From positions 1-64,000 of the forward strand of contig NZ_JAJFES010000018.1 in assembly GCF_020708045.1 (NCBI RefSeq): a stretch of 64,000 bases of DNA, read 5' to 3'. The stretch is from Massilia sp. IC2-278. Its GTDB lineage: Bacteria > Pseudomonadota > Gammaproteobacteria > Burkholderiales > Burkholderiaceae_D. The notes under the pieces were generated by a model. The model worked only from the letters and a program-made list of their open reading frames with translations, was not told the DNA's origin and searched no databases. Positions 27,025-34,815 of this stretch are shown here, piece by piece. Position 1 is the first letter of the stretch; every line of letters starts with the position of its first letter. The position numbers and the translations under genes are program-made.

Positions 27025-27181
27025 GAACCTATCCCAGTAGGGAATGAGTCGTTGCTGACGCGCCTGGAAAGCGGGGGCGGCGTTGCTCGTCCTTGCATGG
27101 CTCGCCATGCGGCGTCCTCGCGCCTAGCCCGCGCTTCCCAGTCATCGCCAGCAACTTCCTCCTCCCTACTGGGATAGGTTC
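27025..27181. repeat. Palindromic MITE-like element of about 157 bp
   Basis: The ends GAACCTATCCCAGTAGGG and CCCTACTGGGATAGGTTC are exact 18-bp terminal inverted repeats. Internal sequences also pair imperfectly across the element (GTTGCTG with CAGCAAC, a CTTGCATGGC/GCCATG core), so the whole would fold into one long hairpin. A 60-codon open frame through it is not a credible gene. It stands in front of the Gcr gene. Confidence 0.75.
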
Positions 27182-27243
27182 TAAGGGCTAGCCGGGCGGG
27201 CACTATAACCGATCATGGCGGCCGGTGCCGAGGGAGGGGCGGT

Positions 27244-27702
27244 TCAGGTAAACGCGAGCAGCAGGGTGGTGAACAGGAAAGCGCCGGCCCAGCAAAGCCC
27301 GCCCAGCACCACGGCCAGGCCGAGCGCGCCGTTCCAGCCGCGCCGCGCATAGCGGCGCCCGTACTGGCGGCGCACCGCGATCCATTGCGGCCAGGCCGCG
27401 CCGAGCAGCCACAGCAGCAGCCAGGCCAGGGCCAGCCAGGCCATCAGCGGCGAGTCGCCGTTGACGCGGCGGTTGATGGCGCCAGCCAGCAGTTGCAGGG
27501 CCAGCATAGCGAGGCTGGCGGCCAGCCAGATGCGGGCGCGGCCGGCTGCCTGGGGCTGGCCGAGGGCGCGCCAGTTATGCATCAGCAGCCAGGAACCGAA
27601 GGCCGGCGTGAACACCAGGCTCCAGGCGGCCACCACCGAAGGACGCCAGAGAGCGGCGGCCGGTGCGGCATCGGACGAAAGAGAGTGGCTGGTGTCGCGC
27701 AT
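27244..27702 (-). CDS. Small integral membrane protein
   Basis: A 152-residue protein with about four hydrophobic segments (ALWRPSVVAAWSLVFTPAFGS, LAASLAMLALQLLAGA, LAWLALAWLLLWLLGAAW, ALGLAVVLGGLCWAGAFLF) and basic loops (RRQYGRRYARRGW). I do not recognise the family. Codon use is host-like. It is convergent with no close neighbour; the TonB receptor lies upstream on the same strand beyond a terminator. Confidence 0.65.
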   Translation of the reverse strand: MRDTSHSLSSDAAPAAALWRPSVVAAWSLVFTPAFGSWLLMHNWRALGQPQAAGRARIWLAASLAMLALQLLAGAINRRVNGDSPLMAWLALAWLLLWLLGAAWPQWIAVRRQYGRRYARRGWNGALGLAVVLGGLCWAGAFLFTTLLLAFT

Positions 27703-27791
27703 GATGGCGATAGGAAATGTTGCCTGAATGAAGCAACACTATCGCGCGGACGCCCCGAGAAAGGTTTGTGCGGCATCGAACCGGCCATGAA

Positions 27792-27823
27792 AAAACCGCC
27801 CGGTTGTGACACCGGGCGGTTTT
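27792..27823. terminator. Strong bidirectional terminator hairpin
   Basis: AAAACCGCCCGGT and ACCGGGCGGTTTT make a perfect 13-bp stem with loop TGTGAC and T-rich flanks on both strands. It lies 31 bases after the TonB receptor stop codon and serves that gene. Confidence 0.9.
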
Positions 27824-27853
27824 CGCTGGAGCTAAGCTTCGATCAAACGTCGA

Positions 27854-30718
27854 TTAGAAGCGGTAGCCGGCGGTCAGGCGGAAGTAACGACCCATGCCGT
27901 TGTGCAGCTGTGGGTTGAAGCCTTCGCTTGGGTAGCGTGGATCGTACGGCGCCGCGGTGTCGAACAGGTTGCGGATGTTGGCCGACAGGGTCCAGTTCTT
28001 GAAGCCCGTGTAGGTGTAGCCGACGTTAACCGTGGTCCATTCCTGCACCGAGCAATCGCTCACCCAGTTGCTGAAGCGCGGCAGGCCGCCAACGGTCTGG
28101 CCGGTAGGCGCACCGGTGTTGCTGCCGTAGTAGCAGAACGGGGTCTCGAAGCGCTCGGCGTTGTCGTAGCGACGGTACAGCGAGACTGGCGACACGTAGT
28201 CGATCGAGCCGGTGACGGTGTGCACGCCCATGGTCCAGGCGGTCGACAGGGTAGCACGGTGACGCGGAATGTCGCCTACCGAGGTTGCCCAGTCAGCCAG
28301 GCCGCCGTTGGTGCCAACCAGGTTGTTCTCGTGGTCGCCCGGCATTTCGGCGCGCTTGTACGAGATCGCGTAGTTGTAGTCCAGCTTGGTCGACAGGCGG
28401 CCCTTGTCGCCCAGCGACAGGCGGTGCGCGACTTCGAAGTCCAGGCCCGACACGGTCGTCGAACCCTGGTTCACGTAGTAACGGTTGACGGCGCTCAGCG
28501 GGCCGCTGTTCGGGATCACGTTGCCGTTGGCATCGCGCAGCAGGTTGGCCGGGTTGTTGTCGCGAATCGCCAGGCCCGGGTACAGGTCCGGGTGGTCGAC
28601 GACGTAGCCAGCCGACAGCAGCGCGGTCTCGTCTTCCTTGCGGATCTTGTAGTAGTCGATCAGGATGTCGAGGTTGCGGGTCGGGTTGATGATCGCGCCG
28701 AACGAGAAGCTCTTCGAGGTTTCCGGCTTCAGATTCGGGTTCGACGCCGACATGCTCGAGATGCGGCGTGCGCAGTCGGCATCCGACGCGCCCGGCAGCG
28801 GATCTTCGCCGTTCGGGCAGCGCACGGTGTCAGGCACGGTCGAGAACGACTGCACGCCGCCCTTGGCGATCTGCGACAGGGCCGGGGCGCGGAAGCCTTC
28901 GGCGTAGGTCGAGCGGAAGGTCAGCTGGTCGCTGACGGCCCACTTGGCGCCGACTTTCGGCACGAAGCTCGAATCGTTCGGGTACTTGTCGTAGCGGCCG
29001 GCGAAGTCCATCTCGAAGTTCTTGGTGAACGGCGTACGGATTTCGACGAATGCCGACTTGACCATGCGACGGCCTTCGATCAGCGAGTTCGACAGGCCGA
29101 GGATCTGGCCGGTCTGGGTCAGCTCGTCCGGGGTCATCGACAGTTTTTCCTGGCGGATTTCGCCGCCGAAGGCCAGGCCGATGTCGCCGCCGGCCAGGGT
29201 GCCGACCGTGGTCGAGGCTTTCGCGTCGAACTGGGCAACCTGGGCATAACCCTCGTTGCGCACGTCGCGCACAGCCGATGGATCGGCGGCGGTCTGGGCC
29301 AGGGTACGGCCTTCGCTGACGATGCGGTCGATGGTCGGGCGGTACAGCATGCCGCGCATCGTTTCGGTACGCTCGCTGCGGTTGATCAAGAGGCCCGATT
29401 CCCAGTCGAAGCGGCCGGTGGTGCCTTTCAGGCCGGTCAGCAGGCGGAAGGCCTCGTTGACGTTGCGCGAGCCGCCGTTCGTGCCGACGAAGCGGTAGCC
29501 GACTGCCGAGCGGGCATCGGTGAACGGATTGTCCGGGTGGCCGACCGGCAGGATCAGCTGGTAGTCGCTCGGCAGGCCGTCGGTGCGGAACACGGTGGTC
29601 GGCGAGGTCGACAGCAGGGTCGAAGGATTGCCGGTGTATTCGCGGTCGACGCGGCTGTAGCCGAATTCCGTGAACGAGGTGATGTCCGGGGTGATCTGGA
29701 CGGTCAGCTTGCCCAGGATGTTGGCGTCCTTGCCCTTGCTCTGCGCTTCGGCGTTGTTGTCGGCGTCGTAGTTGCAGAAGGTGCGGCCGTTCAGCATCGA
29801 GGTCGCGGTCAGGTTGTTCGCAACGCGGTCGCCGGTGATCTGCTGCGACGGATCGCAACCGAGCTGGTTGACGATGCCGGCGCCGGTGGCCAGGTTGTTC
29901 GCGAAGTTGCGCGCGCCTGGGGTGCGCTCGCGGAAGAAGAAGGCCTGGTCCGACAGGTAGCTCGAATAAGGATTCAGACGGGCATTGATGTCCGAATACA
30001 TGTTCTGCTTGATGTCCTTGACGTCCTTGATGCCGGTGCGGTCGCGCTGCGCCAGGTCGAAGGAGATGAAGGCATTGTAGCGGTCTGCCTCGAGGTCGCC
30101 GAAGCCGAACACGCCGTTGACGTTGTTGCGGGCGAACTCGCCGTCTTCGTTGGCGCTGGTCGAGACCTTGATCTCGGCGCCCTGGTAGTCGGTCTTGGTG
30201 ATGAAGTTGATGACGCCGGCGATCGCGTCCGAGCCGTACACGGCCGAAGCCCCATCCTTGAAGATCTCGACGCGGTCGATGGCCGAGACCGGGATGCTGT
30301 TCAGGTCATACACGGCCGACTTGCCCTGGTTCGGGTCGGCGTAGGCCGATGCCGTGATGCGGCGGCCGTTCAGCAGGATCAGGGTCGAGGACGAGCCCAG
30401 GCCGCGCAGCGAGGCGGTCGAGGTGCCTTTCGAGAACGAGCCGTCGGTGATGTCGTTCGAGGTGCCCGAGCCGAAGGCCGGGATCGAGTGCAGCAGTTCG
30501 GCGACGGTGTTGGCGCCGGTCGCTTCGATCTGTTTTGCGTTCATGACGCCGACCGGCGAGGAGCCTTCCTTGTCGGCACGCTTGATGTTGGAACCGGTGA
30601 CGTACACCTTGGTTACCGGGGCGGCAGCTTCCTGCTGCGCGAAGACGACGCTGGTCGAGGCCAGGGTCAGGGCGACAGCGACAACGCTGCGCTTTACTGC
30701 GAGATGCTGCTTAGTCAA
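27854..30718 (-). CDS. TonB-dependent outer-membrane receptor
   Basis: A 954-residue TonB-dependent transporter. The signal peptide ends at TSVVFAQQ; VYVTGSNIKRADKEG starts the plug region, which includes SLRGLGSSSTLILLNGRRI and DRVEIFKDGASAVYGSDAIAGV (the usual plug core), and a 22-strand barrel follows to the terminal FRLTAGYRF. Long receptors of this kind import large or scarce nutrients such as carbohydrates, peptides or siderophores; the ligand is not evident. I choose a TTG start at 30718 because GGAG lies 7 bases before it and it gives the normal signal peptide MTKQHLAVKRSVVAVAL; a GTG at 30742 is in frame but lacks an RBS. Confidence 0.92.
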   Translation of the reverse strand: MTKQHLAVKRSVVAVALTLASTSVVFAQQEAAAPVTKVYVTGSNIKRADKEGSSPVGVMNAKQIEATGANTVAELLHSIPAFGSGTSNDITDGSFSKGTSTASLRGLGSSSTLILLNGRRITASAYADPNQGKSAVYDLNSIPVSAIDRVEIFKDGASAVYGSDAIAGVINFITKTDYQGAEIKVSTSANEDGEFARNNVNGVFGFGDLEADRYNAFISFDLAQRDRTGIKDVKDIKQNMYSDINARLNPYSSYLSDQAFFFRERTPGARNFANNLATGAGIVNQLGCDPSQQITGDRVANNLTATSMLNGRTFCNYDADNNAEAQSKGKDANILGKLTVQITPDITSFTEFGYSRVDREYTGNPSTLLSTSPTTVFRTDGLPSDYQLILPVGHPDNPFTDARSAVGYRFVGTNGGSRNVNEAFRLLTGLKGTTGRFDWESGLLINRSERTETMRGMLYRPTIDRIVSEGRTLAQTAADPSAVRDVRNEGYAQVAQFDAKASTTVGTLAGGDIGLAFGGEIRQEKLSMTPDELTQTGQILGLSNSLIEGRRMVKSAFVEIRTPFTKNFEMDFAGRYDKYPNDSSFVPKVGAKWAVSDQLTFRSTYAEGFRAPALSQIAKGGVQSFSTVPDTVRCPNGEDPLPGASDADCARRISSMSASNPNLKPETSKSFSFGAIINPTRNLDILIDYYKIRKEDETALLSAGYVVDHPDLYPGLAIRDNNPANLLRDANGNVIPNSGPLSAVNRYYVNQGSTTVSGLDFEVAHRLSLGDKGRLSTKLDYNYAISYKRAEMPGDHENNLVGTNGGLADWATSVGDIPRHRATLSTAWTMGVHTVTGSIDYVSPVSLYRRYDNAERFETPFCYYGSNTGAPTGQTVGGLPRFSNWVSDCSVQEWTTVNVGYTYTGFKNWTLSANIRNLFDTAAPYDPRYPSEGFNPQLHNGMGRYFRLTAGYRF

Positions 30719-30975
30719 AAAAATCTCCGATGCTTCTTTCACCGCGCGGCCCGCCTGTCCGGGGCTGGCTTGTGGCCGGGCCGTAGGGCGCTGACGTTCG
30801 GTTTGTTGCTGTTAATAGATTGCTCAAGCAGCAAATCGCGCTTGAGGGCAACATAAAAGCATTTCGGATAAACAAATGTCAAATTCGATTGGATGTTTGT
30901 TTGATTAACACAACAGGTATGCCATCAACTCATAGGGTCATAGGCTAATTACTCGTCTAGACGTCTATACAAAAA

Positions 30976-31010
30976 GGCCTCGAGCATAAGTAAAACTCAC
31001 GCTCGAGGCC
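30976..31010. terminator. Bidirectional terminator
   Basis: GGCCTCGAGC and GCTCGAGGCC form a perfect 10-bp stem with a 15-base loop; five A's precede and five T's follow, so it works on either strand. It ends the minus-strand OmpA lipoprotein transcript. The remaining bases from 30719 to 31062 hold the upstream region of the TonB receptor and no gene. Confidence 0.9.
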
Positions 31011-31062
31011 CTTTTTACTTATCCTCCTCGCCTCGCTCCAGCGGAGCCTGGCGGGATGGGAC

Positions 31063-31731
31063 TCAACCCTGTGCCGGTTCGGCGACGAAGATCTCGACGC
31101 GGCGGTTGCGGGCACGGCCGGCCGCATCGCCGTTGTTGGCGATCGGCTCGCGGTCGGCGCGGCCTTCGATGGTGATGCGGTTCGGATTCACGCCGCGGCC
31201 AGCCAGGTAGTCGCGCGTGCGCGAAGCGCGGTCGACCGACAGCGGCTGGTTGATCGACACGCTGCCGGTGTTGTCGGTATGGCCGATGATGACGACGTTC
31301 GTGTTCGGGTTTTCCTGCAGGGTGGTGGCGAAGCGCTGCAGGATCGGCTGGAAGTTCGACTTGATGTCGGAGCGGCCCGTGTCGAACGAGATATCGCTCG
31401 GGATTTCCAGCTTCAGGCGGTTATCCGAGGTCTGCGACACTTGCACGCCGGTGCCTTGCGTGGCCTGTTCCATGGCCTGCTTCTGCTGCTCCATGCGCTT
31501 GGACCAGATGTTGCCGATCACGGCGCCGGCAGCGCCGCCGAGGACGGCGCCCTTGGTGGCGCGGCTGCTGCCGCCGCCACCGGTGGTGCCGCCGATGATG
31601 GCGCCGAGGGCCGCACCGGCGCCGGCGCCGGTGGCGGTGCCGCGCTGGGTGGCGCTCATGTCGGCGCAGCCGCTGACGCCGAGTGCGAGAATGGTTGCTG
31701 CGATGGCGGATTTGGTGAGGTTGGTAGTCAT
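31063..31731 (-). CDS. OmpA-family lipoprotein with glycine zipper
   Basis: A 222-residue outer-membrane lipoprotein. The signal peptide ends in LGVSGC. A glycine-zipper region (GTATGAGAGAALGAIIGGT, then GAVLGGAAGAVIGNI) spans about residues 35-80, and an OmpA-type peptidoglycan-binding domain about 105-215 (NVVIIGHTDNTGSVSINQPLS, RARNRRVEIFV). It resembles YiaD. A GGAG RBS precedes the ATG. It is the third gene after the Crp/Fnr-type promoter at 32471-32512, but a terminator-like hairpin lies directly before its RBS. Confidence 0.92.
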   Translation of the reverse strand: MTTNLTKSAIAATILALGVSGCADMSATQRGTATGAGAGAALGAIIGGTTGGGGSSRATKGAVLGGAAGAVIGNIWSKRMEQQKQAMEQATQGTGVQVSQTSDNRLKLEIPSDISFDTGRSDIKSNFQPILQRFATTLQENPNTNVVIIGHTDNTGSVSINQPLSVDRASRTRDYLAGRGVNPNRITIEGRADREPIANNGDAAGRARNRRVEIFVAEPAQG

Positions 31732-31752
31732 AATCGCTCTCCTTAAAGAAAA

Positions 31753-31799
31753 AATCCGTTTCGTAGGCGCACCCTGCGGGCACGTCCGCGAAACGGATT
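31753..31799 (-). terminator. Terminator or attenuator directly before OmpA lipoprotein RBS
   Basis: AATCCGTTTCG and CGAAACGGATT form an 11-bp perfect stem, followed on the minus strand by TTTTTTCT and then, 5 bases on, the GGAGAG RBS of the OmpA lipoprotein. There is no room for a promoter between hairpin and start codon (21 bases), so any OmpA transcript must run through it. It can be read as the terminator of the 48-residue gene or as a leader attenuator. A smaller hairpin, GCGATTG/CAATCGC, is at about 31826-31845. Confidence 0.7.
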
Positions 31800-31886
31800 G
31801 GTCAAACAAACTTCTGTTGGCGCATGCGATTGTCGATGCAATCGCGGGCGGCAAGCCGACGCAAGGCGTCACTCGCGCGCTGGCGC

Positions 31887-32033
31887 CTATATGCCTCGTC
31901 CGCTGATCAGGCGCACCAGGATCATGATCACGGCAACGACCAGCAGGATGTGGATGAAGCCGCCGATGGTGTACGAGGTAACCAGGCCGAGCAGCCACAG
32001 GACGATCAAAACGATGGCAATAGTATAAAGCAT
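31887..32033 (-). CDS. lmo0937-family small membrane protein
   Basis: A 48-residue hydrophobic protein, MLYTIAIVLIVLWLLGLVTS at the N-terminus, then YTIGGFIHILLVVAV and an Arg-rich tail. This is the typical lmo0937 family pattern of two membrane helices. An RBS (GGAG) lies 8 bases before the ATG. It follows the 85-residue membrane protein by 88 bases on the same strand, and the same family is often found with envelope-stress genes. Function unknown. Confidence 0.85.
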   Translation of the reverse strand: MLYTIAIVLIVLWLLGLVTSYTIGGFIHILLVVAVIMILVRLISGRGI

Positions 32034-32121
32034 GATGAGTCTCCTCAGACATTAGCGCCTCGGTGGCGCGGTAAGTCCAGTATGAGGCGGGCTGCTCAGC
32101 ACCACCGTTCGATGGCCCACA

Positions 32122-32379
32122 TTATGCGCGAGATTTTTGTTCTTTTTGCATCCCGCCGCTTTGCAGGCCGGCGCTTTGCAGCCCCGGAATCCAGCCCATG
32201 AAGCCGAGCAGGCCGACCACGCCGATCAGGCAGGTCAGCAGGCCGCCGGCAACGAGCAGCGTCACGTCGTGCGGCGCCACCGCATGCCCCTCGGGCAGCG
32301 GCGGACCCGCGGACACCAGGCCGAAGCCCGTCACAAGCAATCCCCAAACGATGATGCCGATCCACGCGAGGCTATTCAT
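32122..32379 (-). CDS. Small two-helix membrane protein
   Basis: An 85-residue protein with two membrane segments (WIGIIVWGLLVTGFGLV and LLVAGGLLTCLIGVVGLLGFMGW) and a basic, Gln/Gly-rich tail. The ATG at 32379 has AAGGGG 7 bases upstream. I know no function. It is the first gene after the Crp/Fnr-type box at 32499-32512 and is probably co-transcribed with the 48-residue gene and perhaps the OmpA lipoprotein. Confidence 0.7.
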   Translation of the reverse strand: MNSLAWIGIIVWGLLVTGFGLVSAGPPLPEGHAVAPHDVTLLVAGGLLTCLIGVVGLLGFMGWIPGLQSAGLQSGGMQKEQKSRA

Positions 32380-32470
32380 GGTAATCCCCTTTTCGATGGT
32401 TGGTGTCCGGGACTTGCCGCAGCAGGTGCCCGGCGCCGGCTGGTGTGCTCTTAGTTTCCGGCGTAGAAAC

Positions 32471-32512
32471 ATTCTGGTGCCAGCTCAGCAGTAATTCCGT
32501 GCGTTGGCGCAC
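32471..32512 (-). promoter_or_regulatory. GTGCG-N4-CGCAC box with -10, before 85-residue membrane gene
   Basis: The perfect palindrome GTGCG-CCAA-CGCAC (32499-32512) lies 22 bases before the -10-like CAGAAT (32471-32476, minus strand). The same layout recurs before seven other units in this window; the centre lies about 42 bases before the inferred start of transcription. Confidence 0.65.
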
Positions 32513-32587
32513 ATTGCACTGGAGAAAATATCAAGGCCGGGCATCCTCGCGGATGGCCGGCCTCGAAAAGGGGAAGGATGATCTTGA

Positions 32588-33340
32588 TCAGGCGGCGCGC
32601 AGGCGGCCCTTGACGATGCGCACGCGGTCGCCGCTGCGCCATTGCGGCTGGCTGCTCTGGTGGAAGGTGCGCAAGGTGCCGTCGTCCAGGCGCACCCGGA
32701 TTTCGTAGCTGGTGCTGGCCTTCATGTTGCCTTCGACCTGGTTGCCGACCACGGCGCCGCCGATGGCGCCGGCGACGGTGGCCAGCTGGCGGCCATGGCC
32801 GCCGCCGATCTGGTTGCCGAGCAAGCCGCCGACCACCGCACCGCCGGCCGCGCCCAGGCCGCTGCCCTGGGCGCGCTGCTTGATGGCGCGCACCGATTCG
32901 ATGTTGCCGCAGTTGCCGCACCATTTTGGTGTCTCCGCGGCGGCGACCTGGACCGGCTCCTTCTCGGCCTTCGGATGCACGACCGGAGCAGGGGCCGGCG
33001 CGGGCGCGGGGGCGGGAGCGGGGGCATAGCCCTGGGCCAGCTGCTGGGCAGGATAGGCCGGTGCGGCCGGGGCCGCAGTCATGGCGCCCTGGGCGGCGAG
33101 CGGATCGGCGCCGGCGGCCGGCAGGGTCGGCGCATCCTGGTTCGCCGGCGGCAGGGTGGCCGCCAGCGCGGCGCGGTCGGCTTCGCTCAATTGACGGCCC
33201 GAATTGCCACCGATCGAAGACGGAATCCAGCCCATGATGGCGGCGGTGCCGACCAGGCAGAACAGGACGACGGCAAGCGCCGCGATCAGGAGGAGCGGGT
33301 GGTGCTGGGCGCGCGCCGGGGGAGTAGGGATATTGTTCAT
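32588..33340 (-). CDS. Glycine-zipper 2TM (SlyB-like) membrane-anchored protein
   Basis: A 250-residue protein with an N-terminal membrane helix (LLLIAALAVVLFCLVGTAAI), a long Pro/Ala-rich spacer (about residues 75-125), a CGNCG motif and then a glycine-zipper 2TM domain (GAAGGAVVGGLLGNQIGGG, about residues 160-205) and a C-terminal beta domain (YEIRVRLDDGTLRTFHQ). It is built like SlyB relatives but on an inner-membrane anchor with a periplasmic spacer. RBS GAGGAA. A degenerate Crp/Fnr-type box lies about 105 bases upstream. Confidence 0.85.
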   Translation of the reverse strand: MNNIPTPPARAQHHPLLLIAALAVVLFCLVGTAAIMGWIPSSIGGNSGRQLSEADRAALAATLPPANQDAPTLPAAGADPLAAQGAMTAAPAAPAYPAQQLAQGYAPAPAPAPAPAPAPVVHPKAEKEPVQVAAAETPKWCGNCGNIESVRAIKQRAQGSGLGAAGGAVVGGLLGNQIGGGHGRQLATVAGAIGGAVVGNQVEGNMKASTSYEIRVRLDDGTLRTFHQSSQPQWRSGDRVRIVKGRLRAA

Positions 33341-33416
33341 GGCTTGTTCCTCGACAGATTGCAGGCCGCGTGTACGGCCCGCGCCGGCCAGGCAGCGCGC
33401 CCGGTCGACGCTGCTG

Positions 33417-33458
33417 ATTGTCCTCAGGAACAACAAGGTATTCCGTGCGTCACCGAAC
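33417..33458 (-). promoter_or_regulatory. GTGCG-N4-CGCAC-type box with -10, before glycine-zipper gene
   Basis: On the minus strand GTTCG-GTGA-CGCAC (33445-33458, one mismatch) lies 22 bases before GACAAT (33417-33422). Read on the plus strand, the same box stands 21 bases before TTTACT (33480-33485), so it may also serve the divergent crp/fnr-type gene and give autoregulation. Confidence 0.55.
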
Positions 33459-33574
33459 ATACTTCCTCCTATGGGAGGATTTACTCTGATCGAAATTGTT
33501 TGCAAATGTATCCGCTGTTCGTGCCCCGTCCTTTTACCCGAGGCGGGACGCGTGCAGCCTACCACGAGGGTCCG

Positions 33575-34306
33575 ATGAATTTTGCCGCTTCCCACGACGT
33601 CGCCGAGCACAACGCCAATTTGCTGCTGGCCGCGCTCCCGCCGCAGGAGTTGGCCCAGGTGTTGCCGATGCTCGACCAGGTAAAGGTCGAGGCGGGAGAG
33701 GTATTGTCCGAAGCGGGCGAGCCTTTCCACCACATTTACTTTCCCCACGACAGCCTGATCTCGCTGCTCGGCGTGGCCGGCGGGCGCCTCACGCTCGAGG
33801 TCGGCCTGGTCGGGCGCGAGGGCATGCTCGGCGCCACCGTCGCGCTTGGCCACCAGACGGCCCAGGTGCGCGCGGTGGTGCAGCGGCCCGGGAGCGCCAG
33901 CCGCATGACGAGCAGCGATTTCCGCGCCGAGTTCGCGCGCAATCCGGCGCTGCAGCGCGTGCTCTACCGCTACACCGACACCCTGCTGGCGCAGGCGATC
34001 CAGATCGCCGTCTGCAGCCGCTTCCACGTGCTCGAGGCGCGCCTGGCGCGCTCGCTGCTGATCACGCGCGACCGCCTGCAATCCGACAAATTCCACCTCA
34101 CGCACGAATTCCTGGCCCATGCGCTCGGCGTGCGCCGGGTCGGCGTAACAAAAGCGGCCAGCGCGCTGCAGCAGCAGGGATTGATCATCTACAGCCGCGG
34201 CAACATCGAGATCCTCGACCCGGTCGGGCTGGCCGCGGCGGCCTGCACCTGCTACGAGATCGTCAAGGATGCCTCGGTCGGGGCATTGTCGAGCGCCTTC
34301 GTTTGA
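33575..34306 (+). CDS. Crp/Fnr-family transcription regulator
   Basis: A 243-residue regulator with an N-terminal cyclic-nucleotide-type beta roll (residues about 15-125, HHIYFPHDSLISLLG and VGREGMLG), a dimer helix, and a C-terminal winged HTH (about 165-215). It lacks the Cys cluster of FNR and the RSA cAMP motif of CRP, so its signal is unknown. Aligned without gaps to E. coli CRP, the recognition helix keeps Arg180 (Arg188) but has Val189 for Glu181 and Lys193 for Arg185, so it should read a different site. It sits amid a cluster of promoters with GTGCG-N4-CGCAC boxes. RBS GAGGG. Confidence 0.9.
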   Translation: MNFAASHDVAEHNANLLLAALPPQELAQVLPMLDQVKVEAGEVLSEAGEPFHHIYFPHDSLISLLGVAGGRLTLEVGLVGREGMLGATVALGHQTAQVRAVVQRPGSASRMTSSDFRAEFARNPALQRVLYRYTDTLLAQAIQIAVCSRFHVLEARLARSLLITRDRLQSDKFHLTHEFLAHALGVRRVGVTKAASALQQQGLIIYSRGNIEILDPVGLAAAACTCYEIVKDASVGALSSAFV

Positions 34307-34312
34307 CGCGGG

Positions 34313-34500
34313 CGCGTAGGGTGGTCCGGGCCGCGAGAGGCGGCTTCATCCGGGCGTGTGCGGTCACGCGGCTTTTGCGCCGCCCACGCGTTCAACCATC
34401 TGCAAACCCGTCGCGGCGTGTCATCGTGGGTTTGAACGCGTGGACGGCGTTCACGCAGCATGCTCGTCCAGCACCAGGGTAAAGCCGTCCACCCTACGCC
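34313..34500. repeat. Palindromic intergenic element of about 190 bp
   Basis: The outer arms GCGTAGGGTGG and CCACCCTACGC are inverted, and an inner pair CCACGCGTTCAA and TTGAACGCGTGG is inverted as well. The GTAGGGTGG core matches the REP-like repeat at 3-90. No open frame in it looks real. Confidence 0.65.
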
Positions 34501-34523
34501 ATCCCCCACACACAGCCTGCAAA

Positions 34524-34553
34524 CAACAACGCCCCGCAAGCGGGGCGTTGTTG
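34524..34553 (-). terminator. Terminator of BON/OsmB-like operon
   Basis: CAACAACGCCCCGC and GCGGGGCGTTGTTG make a perfect 14-bp stem around AA. It lies 18 bases after the stop of the OsmB-like gene on the minus strand. The flanking T run is inside the stem (GTTGTT), so termination strength is uncertain. Confidence 0.8.
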
Positions 34554-34571
34554 CATCGGGCTGAAAACGAT

Positions 34572-34793
34572 TTAGTTCGTTTTGCCGGTCTGGTTGCCGA
34601 TCACGCCGCCGACGGCTGCGCCGCCCACGGTGCCGACGGCCGAGCCACCGGTCAGGACGCCGCCGACCACTGCACCGGCGCCGGCGCCGATGGCGGTGTT
34701 CTTGTCTTGCTGCGACATGTTGGAGCAGCCGGTCATGCCCAGTGCCAGGGTTGCGATGGTTGCGCTCACTGCCAGTTGTTTGATGGTTTTCAT
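34572..34793 (-). CDS. OsmB-like glycine-zipper lipoprotein
   Basis: A 73-residue lipoprotein. The signal peptide ends ALGMTGC, and the mature 50 residues are a glycine zipper (NTAIGAGAGAVVGGVLTGG, then VGGAAVGGVIGNQTG), as in the osmotically induced OsmB. It should sit at the outer membrane. It is 22 bases downstream of the BON-domain gene and shares its promoter at 35179-35220. Function of these proteins is poorly known. Confidence 0.88.
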   Translation of the reverse strand: MKTIKQLAVSATIATLALGMTGCSNMSQQDKNTAIGAGAGAVVGGVLTGGSAVGTVGGAAVGGVIGNQTGKTN

Positions 34794-34815
34794 AATGATC
34801 TCCTTGGGTGGGGTT

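Noticed and set aside
27021..27203. 60-codon minus-strand frame
   Set aside because: It is simply a translation of the palindromic element at 27025-27181.
27902..30856. 984-codon plus-strand open frame opposite the TonB receptor
   Set aside because: Shadow frame with low-complexity Val/Arg/Gly/Ala composition and no domains; the opposite strand encodes a full TonB receptor.
33496..34482. Alternative plus-strand frame across the Crp/Fnr gene
   Set aside because: Arg/Ala/Gly-rich shadow; the +2 frame encodes the regulator and has the RBS.
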